DNA of 64,000 nucleotides from Bog-473 sp963711065 (GCA_963711065.1 CAVQCO010000006.1:372001-436000); one strand, 5' to 3'. Shown: positions 38,685 through 48,106, counted from the stretch's first letter. Numbers and translations are program-made. Notes: generated by a model not told the origin, from the sequence alone.

Positions 38685-39490
38685 GCCGCCGCCCCCTGTG
38701 TCGGGCTGGTCGGCCCCCGCCGGCCGGGGACGCCGCGGGGCACGTTCGGCCGGGCGTCGGACAGGCCCGCGACGCTTGCCTCGGGCTTGGCCAGGTAGAG
38801 CACGAGGCTCTTCCCGATCAGCGGGCTCAGCACCCGGTCGGCCGTGCGGGTCACCAGCGGACCCTTGACGATGTCCCAGACCAGCACCTTGTGGTACGCC
38901 TCGACGGCCGGGTGCGCGTCGTTGGACGGCCCGACCAGGCAGCGCAACCACCAGTAGGGCGAGTGAAGCCCGTGGGCGTGGTGGTACCCGGTCGGCACGA
39001 GGCCGCTGGAGCGCAGGCGGCGCTCGAGCGTCGACCGCCGGTAGATGCGGACGTGGCCGCCGGGGGTGTCGTGGTACTCGTCGGAGAGCGCCCAATTGAT
39101 CGCCTCGGGGACACAGCGCGGCACCGTCACCGCCATCGCCCCGCCGGGACGCAGGACCCGCGCCAGCTCGCGCATGGCGGCGGCGTCGTCGGGGATGTGC
39201 TCGAGCACCTCCGATGCGATCACCCGGTCGAAGGTGGCATCGGCGAAGGGCAGCGCCAGCGCATCGCCCTGCACCGCGGTGGCGGGATGGCCGGAGGCGA
39301 GCTCGCCCGCCTCCACCATGGCGCCGAGCGTGGCGCGCACCTGCGCCACCTCCTCGGGGCCGGCATCGAGGGCCACCACCGAGGCGCCGCGGCGGGCCGC
39401 CTCGAAGGCGTGGCGCCCGAACCCGCACCCCAGGTCGAGGACCAGGTCGCCCGGGCCGACGCCGAGGCGCTCGTAGTCGACGGTGAGCAT
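38681..39490 (-). CDS. Class I SAM-dependent methyltransferase (Methyltransf_11-like)
   Basis: Methyltransferase of 269 residues. Motif I is LVLDLGCGFGRHAFEAARRG (~17-36), the acidic loop is VVALDAG, motif II region is GDALALPFADATFDRVIASEVLEHIPD, and motif III is LARVLRPGGAMAVTVP. The C-terminal third (SPYWWLRCLVGPSNDAHPAVEAY) is typical of membrane-associated glycolipid or polyketide methyltransferases. ATG 39490 shares its A with the GT4 stop, and its own stop overlaps the toroid start, so translation is coupled throughout. Confidence 0.9.
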   Translation of the reverse strand: MLTVDYERLGVGPGDLVLDLGCGFGRHAFEAARRGASVVALDAGPEEVAQVRATLGAMVEAGELASGHPATAVQGDALALPFADATFDRVIASEVLEHIPDDAAAMRELARVLRPGGAMAVTVPRCVPEAINWALSDEYHDTPGGHVRIYRRSTLERRLRSSGLVPTGYHHAHGLHSPYWWLRCLVGPSNDAHPAVEAYHKVLVWDIVKGPLVTRTADRVLSPLIGKSLVLYLAKPEASVAGLSDARPNVPRGVPGRRGPTSPTQGAAA

Positions 39491-40834
39491 CAGGCTGCTC
39501 CCCGCGCCGGCACGGCGCCCGCTCGCTCGGCGGCCGCCGGCGCGCCCGGCAGGGGCCGCCCCTCGAGGAGGGCCTCGTAGCAGGCCGCCGTCCCCGCCGC
39601 GGTCACCTGCCAGGTGAAGCGCCTCACCACACGCTCGCGCCCTGCCGCCCCGAGCCGCGCCCGGAGCGCGGGATCGTCGAGCAGCCGCGCGATGGCTGCG
39701 GCCAGCACGCCGGGGTCGTCGGGCGGGACCAGCAGCCCGGTCTCCCCATCGGTGCCCACGACCTCGGGGAGCGCGCCCCCGGTCGTCGCCACCACGGCGA
39801 CGCCGCAGGACATGGCCTCGATCGCGGGCAACGAGAACCCCTCGTAGAGCGAGGGCACCACGGCCACCTGCGCCTCGCCGTAGAGGCGGGCCAGGTCGTC
39901 GTCGCTGATGCCGCTCACGCAGCGCACGGCGTCGGACAGCCCCAGGCGGGCGATGGCCCGGTCGACCGCGCCCACCCTCGGCGGGCCGGCCGATCACGGT
40001 GAGCTCGACGTCGCGCTCGGTGCGCAGCTTGGCGACGGCCTCGAGCAGGGGCACCAGGCCCTTCATGGGCACGTCGCTGCTCGAGGTCACCATGATCCGG
40101 CCGGGCACCGGGATCACGTCGTCGATGGGACGGAAGACGGTGTGGTCGACCCCGACCGGGACGACGGTCATCCGCTCGGGGGCGACCTCCATCTGCGCCG
40201 CGATGTCCTGGCGGGAGTTCTGCGAGACGGTCACCACGGCCGGGAGCGCGCGGGCGACGCGGACCTGCATGCCCAGGAACCCGAACCAGCGGCGGGTGGT
40301 GAAGCGCTGCCAGGGGTTCGTGGTGTGCGAGAGGGCGAGCTGGCGGTCGACCGTGATCGGGTGGTGCAGCGTGGTCAACAGGGGCCACCCGTCCTCGACC
40401 ATCTCCAGCATCCCACGGCCGAGGCACTGGTTGTCGTGCACCACGTCGAACTCGTCTCGGCGCTGCGCCAGCTGTTGGCGGGCGCGCAGCGAGAAGGCGA
40501 GCGGCTCGCCGAAGCCGGCCGTGCACATGATGCCGAACTCCGCCCAGTCCTCGCGCGACGTGAACTCCCTGGGGTGCGGCACGCGAAAGGGGTCGGGCTG
40601 ACGGTAGAGGTCGAGGCCGCGGACGGGCGTGAAGCCCACCCCCTCGTCGAGCTCGGGCCAGGGGGGACCCGCGAACACCTCGACCGAGTGGCCCAGGGCG
40701 ACGAGCTCCCTGGTCAGGTGGCGGGTGTAGACGCCCTGGCCACCACAGCGCGGGTTCCCGCGGTAGATGAGGAAGGCCACGCGCAGGCCCCCGGGACGGG
40801 GTGGCACGGCGGCAACCGGGGCGGGCACCTCCAT
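39490..40834 (-). CDS. GT4-family glycosyltransferase, with a single-base frameshift
   Basis: GT-B retaining glycosyltransferase of ~447 residues. The N-terminal acceptor domain has VAFLIYRGNPRCGGQGVYTRHLTRELVALGHSV, HDNQCLGRGMLEM and VTVSQNSRQDIA. The C-terminal donor domain has VTSSSDVPMKG, VIGRPAEGG, and the EX7E motif SLYEGFSLPAIEAMSCGVAVV. The frame changes after VIGRPAEGG: dropping one G from the GGG at 39971-39973 gives continuous AVDRAIARLGLSDAVRC. Either a one-base insertion error or a true frameshift splits the gene. ATG 40834 precedes the first strand. It heads the GT/MT/toroid unit. Confidence 0.86.
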
Positions 40835-41036
40835 GTGGCGCGAACGCTCCCAGGACTCCTTGGTCTCGATCCACTTTTGGCGGGGCGTTTTAGGCAATGG
40901 ATGTCCCGACGCGCTCCACCATGGCCGCATAGCCTCCCCGAACCCCCTGGTCCGGCGCAAACGCCGCCTTTCCAGGGCCGTTGCGGGGCCCGTGGCCTGG
41001 TCGCACCCGCCCGATGGGGACGGGTACCGTGCAGCC

Positions 41037-42263
41037 ATGGACCTCGCCTACCCGGCCGAAGCGGAGCAGTTCCGCGTCGTCATCGCGGGGTGGCTGAAGG
41101 AGAACCTGCCCTCCGGTTGGGGCGAGCCGGGGTTCTCCATGACGCCCGACGAGCGCAGGGTCTTCAACAGCGAGTGGACGGCCAAGCTCTTCGCCGGCGG
41201 CTGGATCTGTGCCGGCTGGCCCGCCGAGTACGGGGGCAAGGGGCTGAGCCTGCTCCAACAGGTGGTCCTGACCGAGGAGTTCGCGCGGGCCGGCGCACCG
41301 CTCCGCGCCGATTTCTTCGGAGACACCCTCGTCGGCCCGACCATCCTGCAGTGGGGCACCGAGGAGCAGAAGAAGCAGTTCATCCCCGGCATCCTCAAGG
41401 GTGAGATCTCGTGGTGCCAGGGATTCAGCGAGCCCGATGCCGGCTCGGACCTGGCGGGCCTCAAGACCAGGGCGGAGCTGGACGGGGACGAGTGGGTCGT
41501 CAACGGGCAGAAGGTGTGGACGACGCAGGCTCACTACGCCGACTACATCTTCCTGCTGGCCCGCACCGACCCCGCCGCGCCGAAGCACGCCGGGATCTCC
41601 TACCTCCTCGTCCCCATGAAACAGCCCGGCGTCGAGGTGCGGCCGATCGAGCAGATCGACGGGTCGGCCGAGTTCAACGAGGTCTTCTTCACCAATGTCC
41701 GCTGTCCCAAGGACAACGTCATCGGCGGCGTCAACAACGGGTGGAAGGTCGCCATGACCACCCTGGGGTTCGAGCGCGGCACGTCGTCGACGACGGGGCA
41801 CCGGCGCTTCCAGAAGGAGTTCGACGAGATCCTGCAGGCGGCCCGGGACAAGGGCCGGGACGGCGACCCGCTGACGCGCCAGCGACTCGCCCGCTCCTGG
41901 TCGAAGATCAAGATCATGCAGATCAACGGGTTCCGGACGCTGACCGACGCCCTCAACGGCACGCACGCGACGGCCGCGCTGGGTGCGTGCAACAAGATGT
42001 TCTGGTCCGAGGCCCATCAGGAGACGATGCTCCTCGCCATGGACATCCTGGGCCTGCAGGGCCAGATCCTCCAGGGCGACGACGACCCGGACGCCCTGCT
42101 GCCCGGGGCCCGCCGGGCCAAGTCGAGCTACCCCGTCGACAACCTCCAGGCACTCTTCTTCTTCTCCCGCTCGGAGACGATCTGGGGCGGCACCGCGGAG
42201 ATCCAGCGCAACATCGTGGGCGAGCGCGTCCTCGGCCTGCCCAAGGAGCCCCGGCCCGGGTAA
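41037..42263 (+). CDS. Acyl-CoA dehydrogenase
   Basis: Flavin acyl-CoA dehydrogenase of 408 residues. Features in order are LLQQVVLTEEFARAGAP, the FAD/substrate loop WCQGFSEPDAGSDLAGLKTRAELDGDEWVVNGQKVWTT, VPMKQPGVEVRPI, GFERG and the C-terminal SETIWGGTAEIQRNIVGERVLGLP. In this branch the catalytic Glu region is the helix before the last segment; the substrate (branched, aromatic or steroid acyl-CoA) cannot be told. ATG 41037 is 6 nt after TACCGT, a leaderless start. It is a single-gene unit diverging from the GT cluster. Confidence 0.94.
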   Translation: MDLAYPAEAEQFRVVIAGWLKENLPSGWGEPGFSMTPDERRVFNSEWTAKLFAGGWICAGWPAEYGGKGLSLLQQVVLTEEFARAGAPLRADFFGDTLVGPTILQWGTEEQKKQFIPGILKGEISWCQGFSEPDAGSDLAGLKTRAELDGDEWVVNGQKVWTTQAHYADYIFLLARTDPAAPKHAGISYLLVPMKQPGVEVRPIEQIDGSAEFNEVFFTNVRCPKDNVIGGVNNGWKVAMTTLGFERGTSSTTGHRRFQKEFDEILQAARDKGRDGDPLTRQRLARSWSKIKIMQINGFRTLTDALNGTHATAALGACNKMFWSEAHQETMLLAMDILGLQGQILQGDDDPDALLPGARRAKSSYPVDNLQALFFFSRSETIWGGTAEIQRNIVGERVLGLPKEPRPG

Positions 42264-42277
42264 CCCGCGGCGCGGGA

Positions 42278-43999
42278 TCAGCCGGCCCCGGACCGGTCGG
42301 GCAGCAGGACGCGGAAGGCGGCGCCCCCGTCCGGGGCGTCCTCCACCCAGGCCCGGCCACCCTGGATCTCGGCGAACTTGCGCACGACGAACAGCCCGAG
42401 CCCGAGGCCGCCGACCGTGCTGCCGGCCCGGCGTTGGAAGGCCTCGAAGACGGCCTCCTTCTCGGCGTCGGGGATCCCGGGGCCCGAGTCGTCCACGGCG
42501 AGAAGGACATCGCCGTTCCGGCGCGCCAACGCCACCCGGACGCCCGTGCCCTCCGGCGTGTGCCGCAGGGCGTTGCTGACCAGGTTGTCGACGATCCGCG
42601 CCGTGAGCTCCGGGTCGAGCTCGACCATCGTCTCGGCGCTCGGGAGCGCAATCGCCTTGTCCGCCCCGTTGAGGCCGTGGGCGCGCTCGACGACGAGCGC
42701 GGCCAGGTCGAAGCGCCGCCGGTGCGCCGCCACGTACCCCCCGATCACACGCTCGGAGTCGAGCAGGTTGGTGAGGATGGCGCGCAGCTCCGCACCGGTC
42801 TTCGCCAGGCCCTCGGCCATTTTGCGGACGTCGCCTCCGGGCAGGTCGGGATGGCGCACGAGGAGCTCGGCCAGGCCCGCGACGGCGGCGATGGGCGTGT
42901 TGAGCTCGTGGGACGCCGCCAACAAGAGCGCGTTCTTGGCTGCGTCGGCGTCCCGCAGGGCGGAGGCCGCCATCTGCTCGCGCGTCAGCGCCTCCTGCAG
43001 GGCGGCCCGGACCGCCTCCCGCTCGCGGACGTCGCGCAGCGCGTACTGGAGTCCGAAGGCGCGGTCTTCGGGGTTGCGGAAGGGGGCCACCCTCGCTTCG
43101 ACCGGCACGAACTCGCCGTCGCCGCGCCGGAATCGGCATACCGCCGCCACACCGCTCTGGCCGAACAGCACCTCCTCCTGGAGCGACGACAGGGCGGGTC
43201 TGTCGTCGGGATGGACGAAGTCGGCGATGGACGCACCTTCGATGGCCGCCGGGTCGATGGAGAGCATGGCGCGGACGGAGGGCGAGGCGAAGGTGACACG
43301 GCCCCCGCTGTCGGTCGCGATGACGACGTCGGCTGCGCTCTCCGCGATGAGCCGGTACCGGGTCTCACTGGCGACGAGCGCCCGCTCGGCCGCCATCTGG
43401 CGGCGGATGTCACGCACGAGCCAGCGCACGCGCGGGCCGGAGGGGTCGACGACACCCGCGGCGCCTCCCACGGTCAGGTGCACCGAGGCGGGGAAGGAGT
43501 TCTGGTTGGGCGGGGCGAACCGGGCCTCGAACTCGAGCACCGGGCCGTGCTGCCCCGTCACCGCATCGTGCAACTGGTTGAGGACGAGACGCCGGTCGGC
43601 CGCGTCCACGAAGACCACGACCGGCTTCTGCCTCAGGAAGTGAACCGGGGTCCCCAGCAGCTCGCTCGCGGCGCGGTTCGACTCCAGGATCACACCGACG
43701 GTGTCGGTGACGAGGTACCCGTCGGGTGCCAGGTCGAACAGGTCGCGGTAGCGGGCGGACTCGACGTCCAGCTGCCGCTTCGCCTCGGCCAGCGCCTCGT
43801 TCTGGCTGTGGATCTCCTCCGTGCTCACCTCGAGCTCCTCGACCGCCGCCGACAGCTCCTCGAGCATCTCGGCCACCAGGGGGGACGGCGGGCCTCCCGA
43901 CGCGCCCAGCACGCGCTCGGAGAGGGTTTCCAACCGGCGGATGAGCGCGTCGGCCTGGCGTTCGAAGTCCTGATCCCCGGCGCCGGGCAGTCGAATCAC
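42278..43999 (-). CDS. PAS-domain sensor histidine kinase, soluble
   Basis: Kinase of 573 residues without membrane helices. A coiled coil (LVAEMLEELSAAVEELEVS) leads into two PAS domains (YRDLFDLAPDGYLVTDTVG ~95-205 and YRLIAESAADVVIATDSGG ~225-345) with a PAC-type strand. The HisKA helix is LLLAASHELNTPIAAVAGL. The HATPase region has NLVSNALRHTPEG, DDSGPGIPDAEK and GGLGLGLFVVRKF. GTG 43999 overlaps the CheR-PAS stop (GTGA). It is the last gene of a coupled CheB / CheR-PAS / kinase set, and its likely partner is the LuxR-type regulator at 46749. Confidence 0.92.
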   Translation of the reverse strand: MIRLPGAGDQDFERQADALIRRLETLSERVLGASGGPPSPLVAEMLEELSAAVEELEVSTEEIHSQNEALAEAKRQLDVESARYRDLFDLAPDGYLVTDTVGVILESNRAASELLGTPVHFLRQKPVVVFVDAADRRLVLNQLHDAVTGQHGPVLEFEARFAPPNQNSFPASVHLTVGGAAGVVDPSGPRVRWLVRDIRRQMAAERALVASETRYRLIAESAADVVIATDSGGRVTFASPSVRAMLSIDPAAIEGASIADFVHPDDRPALSSLQEEVLFGQSGVAAVCRFRRGDGEFVPVEARVAPFRNPEDRAFGLQYALRDVREREAVRAALQEALTREQMAASALRDADAAKNALLLAASHELNTPIAAVAGLAELLVRHPDLPGGDVRKMAEGLAKTGAELRAILTNLLDSERVIGGYVAAHRRRFDLAALVVERAHGLNGADKAIALPSAETMVELDPELTARIVDNLVSNALRHTPEGTGVRVALARRNGDVLLAVDDSGPGIPDAEKEAVFEAFQRRAGSTVGGLGLGLFVVRKFAEIQGGRAWVEDAPDGGAAFRVLLPDRSGAG

Positions 44000-45975
44000 C
44001 TTGCGGTGGCCTCCACCCTGTCCATGACCAACATGGCCGACGTCTCGGGGTCGTGTCCCGAGATGGGGATCACCCGCACGCGGCAGGTGAAGGGGATGCC
44101 CGACCGGTCCGTCGCCTGGACCTCGAGGCCGGACGGCAGGGCGCCGGCGCTGCGGCAGGCCCGCACCGGTTCCTGGAGCGCCGCGAGCGGCAGACCGAAG
44201 TCGAGCCCGAAGAACGGCTCCCCCACGACGCCCCCCTCTTCGCATCCCCACAGCTCGGTCGCGGCGCGGTTCCACTCCTCGACGAGCAGCTGGGCGTCCA
44301 ACACGACGACGGCGGCGGGGAAGTTGTCCATCACCTCGCGGTGCAGGCTGCTGAAGCGGCGGAGCTCCAGGTTGGTGTCGACCAACGACTCGTTCAGCTT
44401 CTCGACGGCATCGCTCGTCGACCTGAGCTCGAGGTACGTCGTTTCGAGCTCCTCGTTGGACGACCTCAGCTCCTCGTTCGTGGTCTCGAGTTCCTCGTTG
44501 GCGGACTGGAGCTCCTCGTTGCCCGTCTCCAGCTCTTCATAGCTCGACTGCAGTTCCTCGTTGCTCGTCTCCAGCTCCTCGTTGGTGGATTGCAGCTCCT
44601 CGTAGGCCGTCTCGAGCTCCTCGTGCACTTGGCGATAGCTCTCCCGGAGCTGCTGGGAGCTGCGGACGTCGGCGAAGGTGACCGCGGCGCCCAGCTCGAC
44701 CTCGTCCGCGGTGAACATCGGCAGCACCCAAGCCTCGAGCTCGAGCACCTCACCGTTCGGGGCCCCGTACGGCGCCTGGCCGACCCGGTGGGACACCCGT
44801 TCGACGAGGGCGCGTCGGACGTGCGCCTCGAACTCCAACGGCTCGAAGGCCAGGCGGAGGTCGGTGATGGGTCGCCCCATGTCGGTCGCCGCGATCCCGA
44901 AGAGCTCCCTGGCCGAGTCGTTGGCACCGGTCAACAGCGCGTCCGGGCCGACGAGCAACTCGGCCACCAAGGACTCCGTCGCGACCGCCACGGACGGCAC
45001 GGACAACCCCTCATCGGGCGGCAACTCCAGACGGCCGAGGTGGAACGGGCGCCGGCCGTCCGGGTCCGAGTGAGCGGGAACGGCCTGGTCCTGGGTGGTC
45101 GGCAGCGCGGTGAAGACCCGATTGCGCAAGCTCACGGGCGCGAACCGGCCCGCTCCCCCGCGCAACACCATCTCCGCGCGGCCCAGGAAGAGGTAACCGC
45201 CGCTGCCCAGCGCGTACTGCAGGCGCGGGATCACGAACTCCTGCGTCTCCGAGTTCAGGTACATCAAGGTGTTGCGGCACGCCACGAGGTCGACGCGAGA
45301 GATCGGGGGGTCCCTGGTCAGGTCCAGGCGGCCGAAGACGACGGTCCGGCGCAGCGTCGGCGTGAGCACCCAGCCACGGTCGTGGACGTCCCGCTCGAAG
45401 CAGGCGGCGCGGAACTCCGCAGGGACGTCCTGGACAGACTTCTCCGAGTAGACGGCCGCTCTCGCCTGCGTCAGCGCGTCGAGGTCGACGTCGGTGGCGT
45501 AGATCTTGACCCGCCGCGCCGTCTCGTCGAGGCCGAGCTGGTTCGCCACGACCATGGCGAGGGTGTAGGGCTCCTCGCCGGTCGCGCACCCTGCGCTCCA
45601 CAGGCGAATGGGCTCGTCTCCATCGTGGCGCCCGATGATCTCCGGGATGATCTCGCGTTCGAGGTAGCGCCACGCGACCGGATCACGGAAGAACCCGGTC
45701 AGGTTGATGAGGACCGTGTTGAACAGCGCCGTGAATTCGTCGACGTCGGCCTCGAGGACGTCGCGGTACTCCGAGAGGGACACGATGCCGAGCTCGCCGG
45801 CCCGGCGGCGAACCCGGCGCCCGATGGAGGCGCGCTTGTAACCGGTGAAGTCGAAGCCGCGGTCGTCGCGGATGAACCGAAGGAGCCCCTCGAGCTCCTG
45901 ATCGTGGTCGTCCCCCGGCTTCGACACCGTTCCCGGTCCGCGCTCGGAGCCCCGAGTCGAGCTGTCTGCGCTCAC
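43996..45975 (-). CDS. CheR methyltransferase fused to PAS domains and a long heptad coiled coil
   Basis: A 659-residue chimera. CheR-N and the SAM methyltransferase occupy residues ~28-290 (GFDFTGYKRASIGRRVRRR, NLTGFFRD, LWSAGCATGEEPYTLAM, YATDVD, VACRNTLMYL). A divergent PAS follows (~325-440). About ten EELxxxN heptads (~465-535) form a coiled coil, and a second PAS (LHREVMDNFPAAVVVLDAQ) ends the protein. There is no receptor gene nearby, so glutamate methylation of chemoreceptors is not the obvious role; such CheB/CheR-PAS hybrids usually belong to signalling cascades. It is coupled by GTGA at both ends. Confidence 0.92.
   Translation of the reverse strand: MSADSSTRGSERGPGTVSKPGDDHDQELEGLLRFIRDDRGFDFTGYKRASIGRRVRRRAGELGIVSLSEYRDVLEADVDEFTALFNTVLINLTGFFRDPVAWRYLEREIIPEIIGRHDGDEPIRLWSAGCATGEEPYTLAMVVANQLGLDETARRVKIYATDVDLDALTQARAAVYSEKSVQDVPAEFRAACFERDVHDRGWVLTPTLRRTVVFGRLDLTRDPPISRVDLVACRNTLMYLNSETQEFVIPRLQYALGSGGYLFLGRAEMVLRGGAGRFAPVSLRNRVFTALPTTQDQAVPAHSDPDGRRPFHLGRLELPPDEGLSVPSVAVATESLVAELLVGPDALLTGANDSARELFGIAATDMGRPITDLRLAFEPLEFEAHVRRALVERVSHRVGQAPYGAPNGEVLELEAWVLPMFTADEVELGAAVTFADVRSSQQLRESYRQVHEELETAYEELQSTNEELETSNEELQSSYEELETGNEELQSANEELETTNEELRSSNEELETTYLELRSTSDAVEKLNESLVDTNLELRRFSSLHREVMDNFPAAVVVLDAQLLVEEWNRAATELWGCEEGGVVGEPFFGLDFGLPLAALQEPVRACRSAGALPSGLEVQATDRSGIPFTCRVRVIPISGHDPETSAMLVMDRVEATAR
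44421..44630 (-). repeat. 21-bp imperfect tandem repeats encoding EELxxxN heptads
   Basis: About ten consecutive 21-bp units inside the CheR-PAS gene encode alternating EELETxN and EELQSxN/Y heptads. The DNA repeats are diverged at third positions, so this is protein-level coiled-coil repetition rather than a recent expansion. Confidence 0.8.
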
Positions 45976-46658
45976 CGCGTCACCTCGCCGACCCCGCCGA
46001 CCCGACGATCGACGAGCGCGAGGAGGGTCGGACCGATCTCCTCCAGGCGCAACACGTGGTCGACGTCACCCGTGTCGATGGCGGCCTGGGGCATGCCGGC
46101 GAACTCCGCCGAGGCGGGATCCTGGGCGATGACGGCGCCGCCGCCCGAGCGGATCGCGCGCACCCCCATGTTCGAGTCGCTGCCCGTTCCCGAGAGGACC
46201 ACCCCGATGGCCCGACCGGGGAACGACGCCGCCGCGGACTCGAACAGCACGTCCGCCGACGGGCGCACGAAATGGACGGGGTCGGCCTGCGAGAGGCTCA
46301 AGGTCCCGTCCGGTCCCACCAGCAGATGCCGGTTGGGCGGCGCAATGAAGACGGTGGCCGGCGCGACGTGGGCGCCCTCTTGGGCTTCCTCCACGTGGAG
46401 CGAGGTCCTTCGCCCCAGGATCTCGGCCAGGAGGCTGCCGTGCCGCGGGTCCATGTGCTGCACCACGACGACGGGGATCGGGAAGTCGCCCGGCAGCGCG
46501 CCCAGCACTGCGCTGATGGCCGCCAGCCCGCCGGCCGAGGCCGCCAAGAGCACGATGTCGAACCGCCGGGCTGGTCCGGGCGGGCGGCCACCCTCGGCGG
46601 TCGGTTGCGGCTCCGACACGGCCATCCCCTCAACCGCCATGGGGGATTCGGACAGCAC
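45972..46658 (-). CDS. CheB-type methylesterase domain protein without receiver
   Basis: Protein of 228 residues comprising only the CheB catalytic domain: LLAASAGGLAAISAVLGALP (catalytic Ser), VVVQHMDPRHGSLLAEIL (catalytic His), FIAPPNRHLLV and LSGTGSDSNMGVRAIRSGGG (catalytic Asp). No receiver domain precedes it, so control must come from elsewhere. GTG 46658 or ATG 46640 could be the start; the longer form adds six residues. It is the first gene of the coupled CheB / CheR-PAS / kinase operon and diverges from the response regulator at 46749. Confidence 0.92.
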   Translation of the reverse strand: MLSESPMAVEGMAVSEPQPTAEGGRPPGPARRFDIVLLAASAGGLAAISAVLGALPGDFPIPVVVVQHMDPRHGSLLAEILGRRTSLHVEEAQEGAHVAPATVFIAPPNRHLLVGPDGTLSLSQADPVHFVRPSADVLFESAAASFPGRAIGVVLSGTGSDSNMGVRAIRSGGGAVIAQDPASAEFAGMPQAAIDTGDVDHVLRLEEIGPTLLALVDRRVGGVGEVTR

Positions 46659-46748
46659 GCTGGGAATCGATCATTGGCAACACCGTCATCGTCGCATATC
46701 GTGCATGTCGTCAGGCAGGGAAGCACGCCGAGGTGCAATCGGGGGTGT

Positions 46749-47417
46749 ATGCCGTTGAAGGCCGGCGGGCCGCTCAAAGTGATGGTCTTGGACGATCACC
46801 CCGTCTTCGGTGAGGCGCTCGCGCTGGCCATCGAGGCGACCGGGGACCTCACCTGCGTCGGGACCGCGCTCGACGTCGACCAGGCCTATGCCCTGGCGGA
46901 CGAGCTCGAGCCCGACGTCGCCGTGGTCGACATCCAGCTCAACGGCACGGACGGCGTCGCGGGCACCCGGCATCTCCTGGACCGCCATCCGGGGATGCAG
47001 GTGCTCGTGCTGACGGGCCTGCCGCTCAGCCAGGCACTGGTCCGGGCCGTCGCCGAGTCGGGGGCCGCCGGCCTCCTCCCCAAGTCCGCCAGCCTGGGCG
47101 AGGTCGTCCGCACCATCCCCTCGCTCAGCGACCACAGCTTTGCCATGGACCGCCAGTGCCTGGTCTCGCTCTGCGAGCCGGCCGACGGCGACGAGGCCGC
47201 CCCGCGCAGGCGGGGTGCGTTCCTGACCCGGCGCGAGCAGGACATCCTCTCCCTCTTGGTGAGCGGGGTGGACCTCCAGAGCGCGGCCGCACGGCTCGGC
47301 ATCACGGTGAACACGGCCCGGGGCTACATGAAGAACCTCTATCGCAAGCTGGGCGTCCACAACCAGCTCGAGCTGCTGGCAGTGGCGCGCGAGCGGGGGC
47401 TGCTCGCCGACGGGTAG
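46749..47417 (+). CDS. NarL/LuxR-family response regulator
   Basis: Regulator of 222 residues. The receiver (10-125) has VMVLDDHPVFGEALAL, phospho-acceptor Asp in VAVVDIQLNG, VLTG and LLPKSAS (Lys). The C-terminal LuxR HTH (~155-215) has LTRREQDILSLLVSGVDLQSAAARLGITVNTARGYMKNLYRKLGV. ATG 46749 follows a purine-rich GGGGGTGT. It is divergently adjacent to the CheB/CheR-PAS/kinase operon, and its product is the obvious candidate output of that system. Confidence 0.93.
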   Translation: MPLKAGGPLKVMVLDDHPVFGEALALAIEATGDLTCVGTALDVDQAYALADELEPDVAVVDIQLNGTDGVAGTRHLLDRHPGMQVLVLTGLPLSQALVRAVAESGAAGLLPKSASLGEVVRTIPSLSDHSFAMDRQCLVSLCEPADGDEAAPRRRGAFLTRREQDILSLLVSGVDLQSAAARLGITVNTARGYMKNLYRKLGVHNQLELLAVARERGLLADG

Positions 47418-47440
47418 CGCCCGGGAGGGCCGGCCCGCCC

Positions 47441-47965
47441 TCAGGCCCCGGTGGGCAGCGGGCGCCGGTAGCGGGTCTCGGTGATCGTCGCGAAACCGCC
47501 GACCGTTGCCGTCTTCTCCGCCCCGTCGCACGACCACCCGGCTGCGGCGTAGAAGCGCCTGGCCCGCTCGTTGCCCACCAGGACCCACAGAACGGCGCTG
47601 CGGTAGCCGTCCTCGCGGAGCCGGCGCAGGGCGGCGTCCATGAGGGCCCGCCCGTGGCCGGTGCCCCACACCTCGGGAAGGAGGTAGATGGCGGAGACCT
47701 CACCGGTCCCCGCCTCGGCATCGGCGTCACGCGCCGGGCACACATGGGCGAAGCCCACCACCCCGACATCGGTCTCCGCGACGAGGACGCCCTCTCCGGG
47801 TTCTCCCGCTTCGACGAGCGGGCGCCACACGTGGGCGCGCTGGTCCACCGAGAGGCCGTCGAGCACCTCGTCGGGCATGAGCCCCCGGTAGGCCGCCTGC
47901 CAGCTCCGGACCTGCACGGAGGCGACCGCGGCGGCGTCGCCGGTCGTGGCTCGTCGTATCCGCAC
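47441..47965 (-). CDS. GNAT-family N-acetyltransferase
   Basis: Acetyltransferase of 174 residues: IRRATTGDAAAVASVQVRSWQAAYRGLMPDEVLD is the typical GNAT N-terminus. The acetyl-CoA-binding region is VSAIYLLPEVWGTGHGRALMDAALRRLR, followed by AVLWVLVGNERARRFYAAAGW. Acceptor unknown. GTG 47965. It stands alone, convergent with the response regulator. Confidence 0.92.
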   Translation of the reverse strand: MRIRRATTGDAAAVASVQVRSWQAAYRGLMPDEVLDGLSVDQRAHVWRPLVEAGEPGEGVLVAETDVGVVGFAHVCPARDADAEAGTGEVSAIYLLPEVWGTGHGRALMDAALRRLREDGYRSAVLWVLVGNERARRFYAAAGWSCDGAEKTATVGGFATITETRYRRPLPTGA

Positions 47966-48106
47966 CGCCCCATTGTGCGCGCTGCGTTCCCGGGCCCGGC
48001 ACCGCAGTGGCGCGGGTGACCTTTTCCCCTACCCTGGGTCGCGGATGGAGGCGATGATGCGGGTGATGAGCGGGTCGAGAGCCCCGCGGGAACGGGGTGA
48101 GCAGGA

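Noticed and set aside
40835..41036. Upstream extension of the GT4 frame to an ATG near 41038
   Set aside because: It would overlap the acyl-CoA dehydrogenase start and promoter, and the added residues have no similarity to glycosyltransferases.
44400..44640. Regularly spaced CTCCTCGTTG-like units resembling a CRISPR array
   Set aside because: The spacing is 21 bp without spacers, inside a coding frame for coiled-coil heptads.
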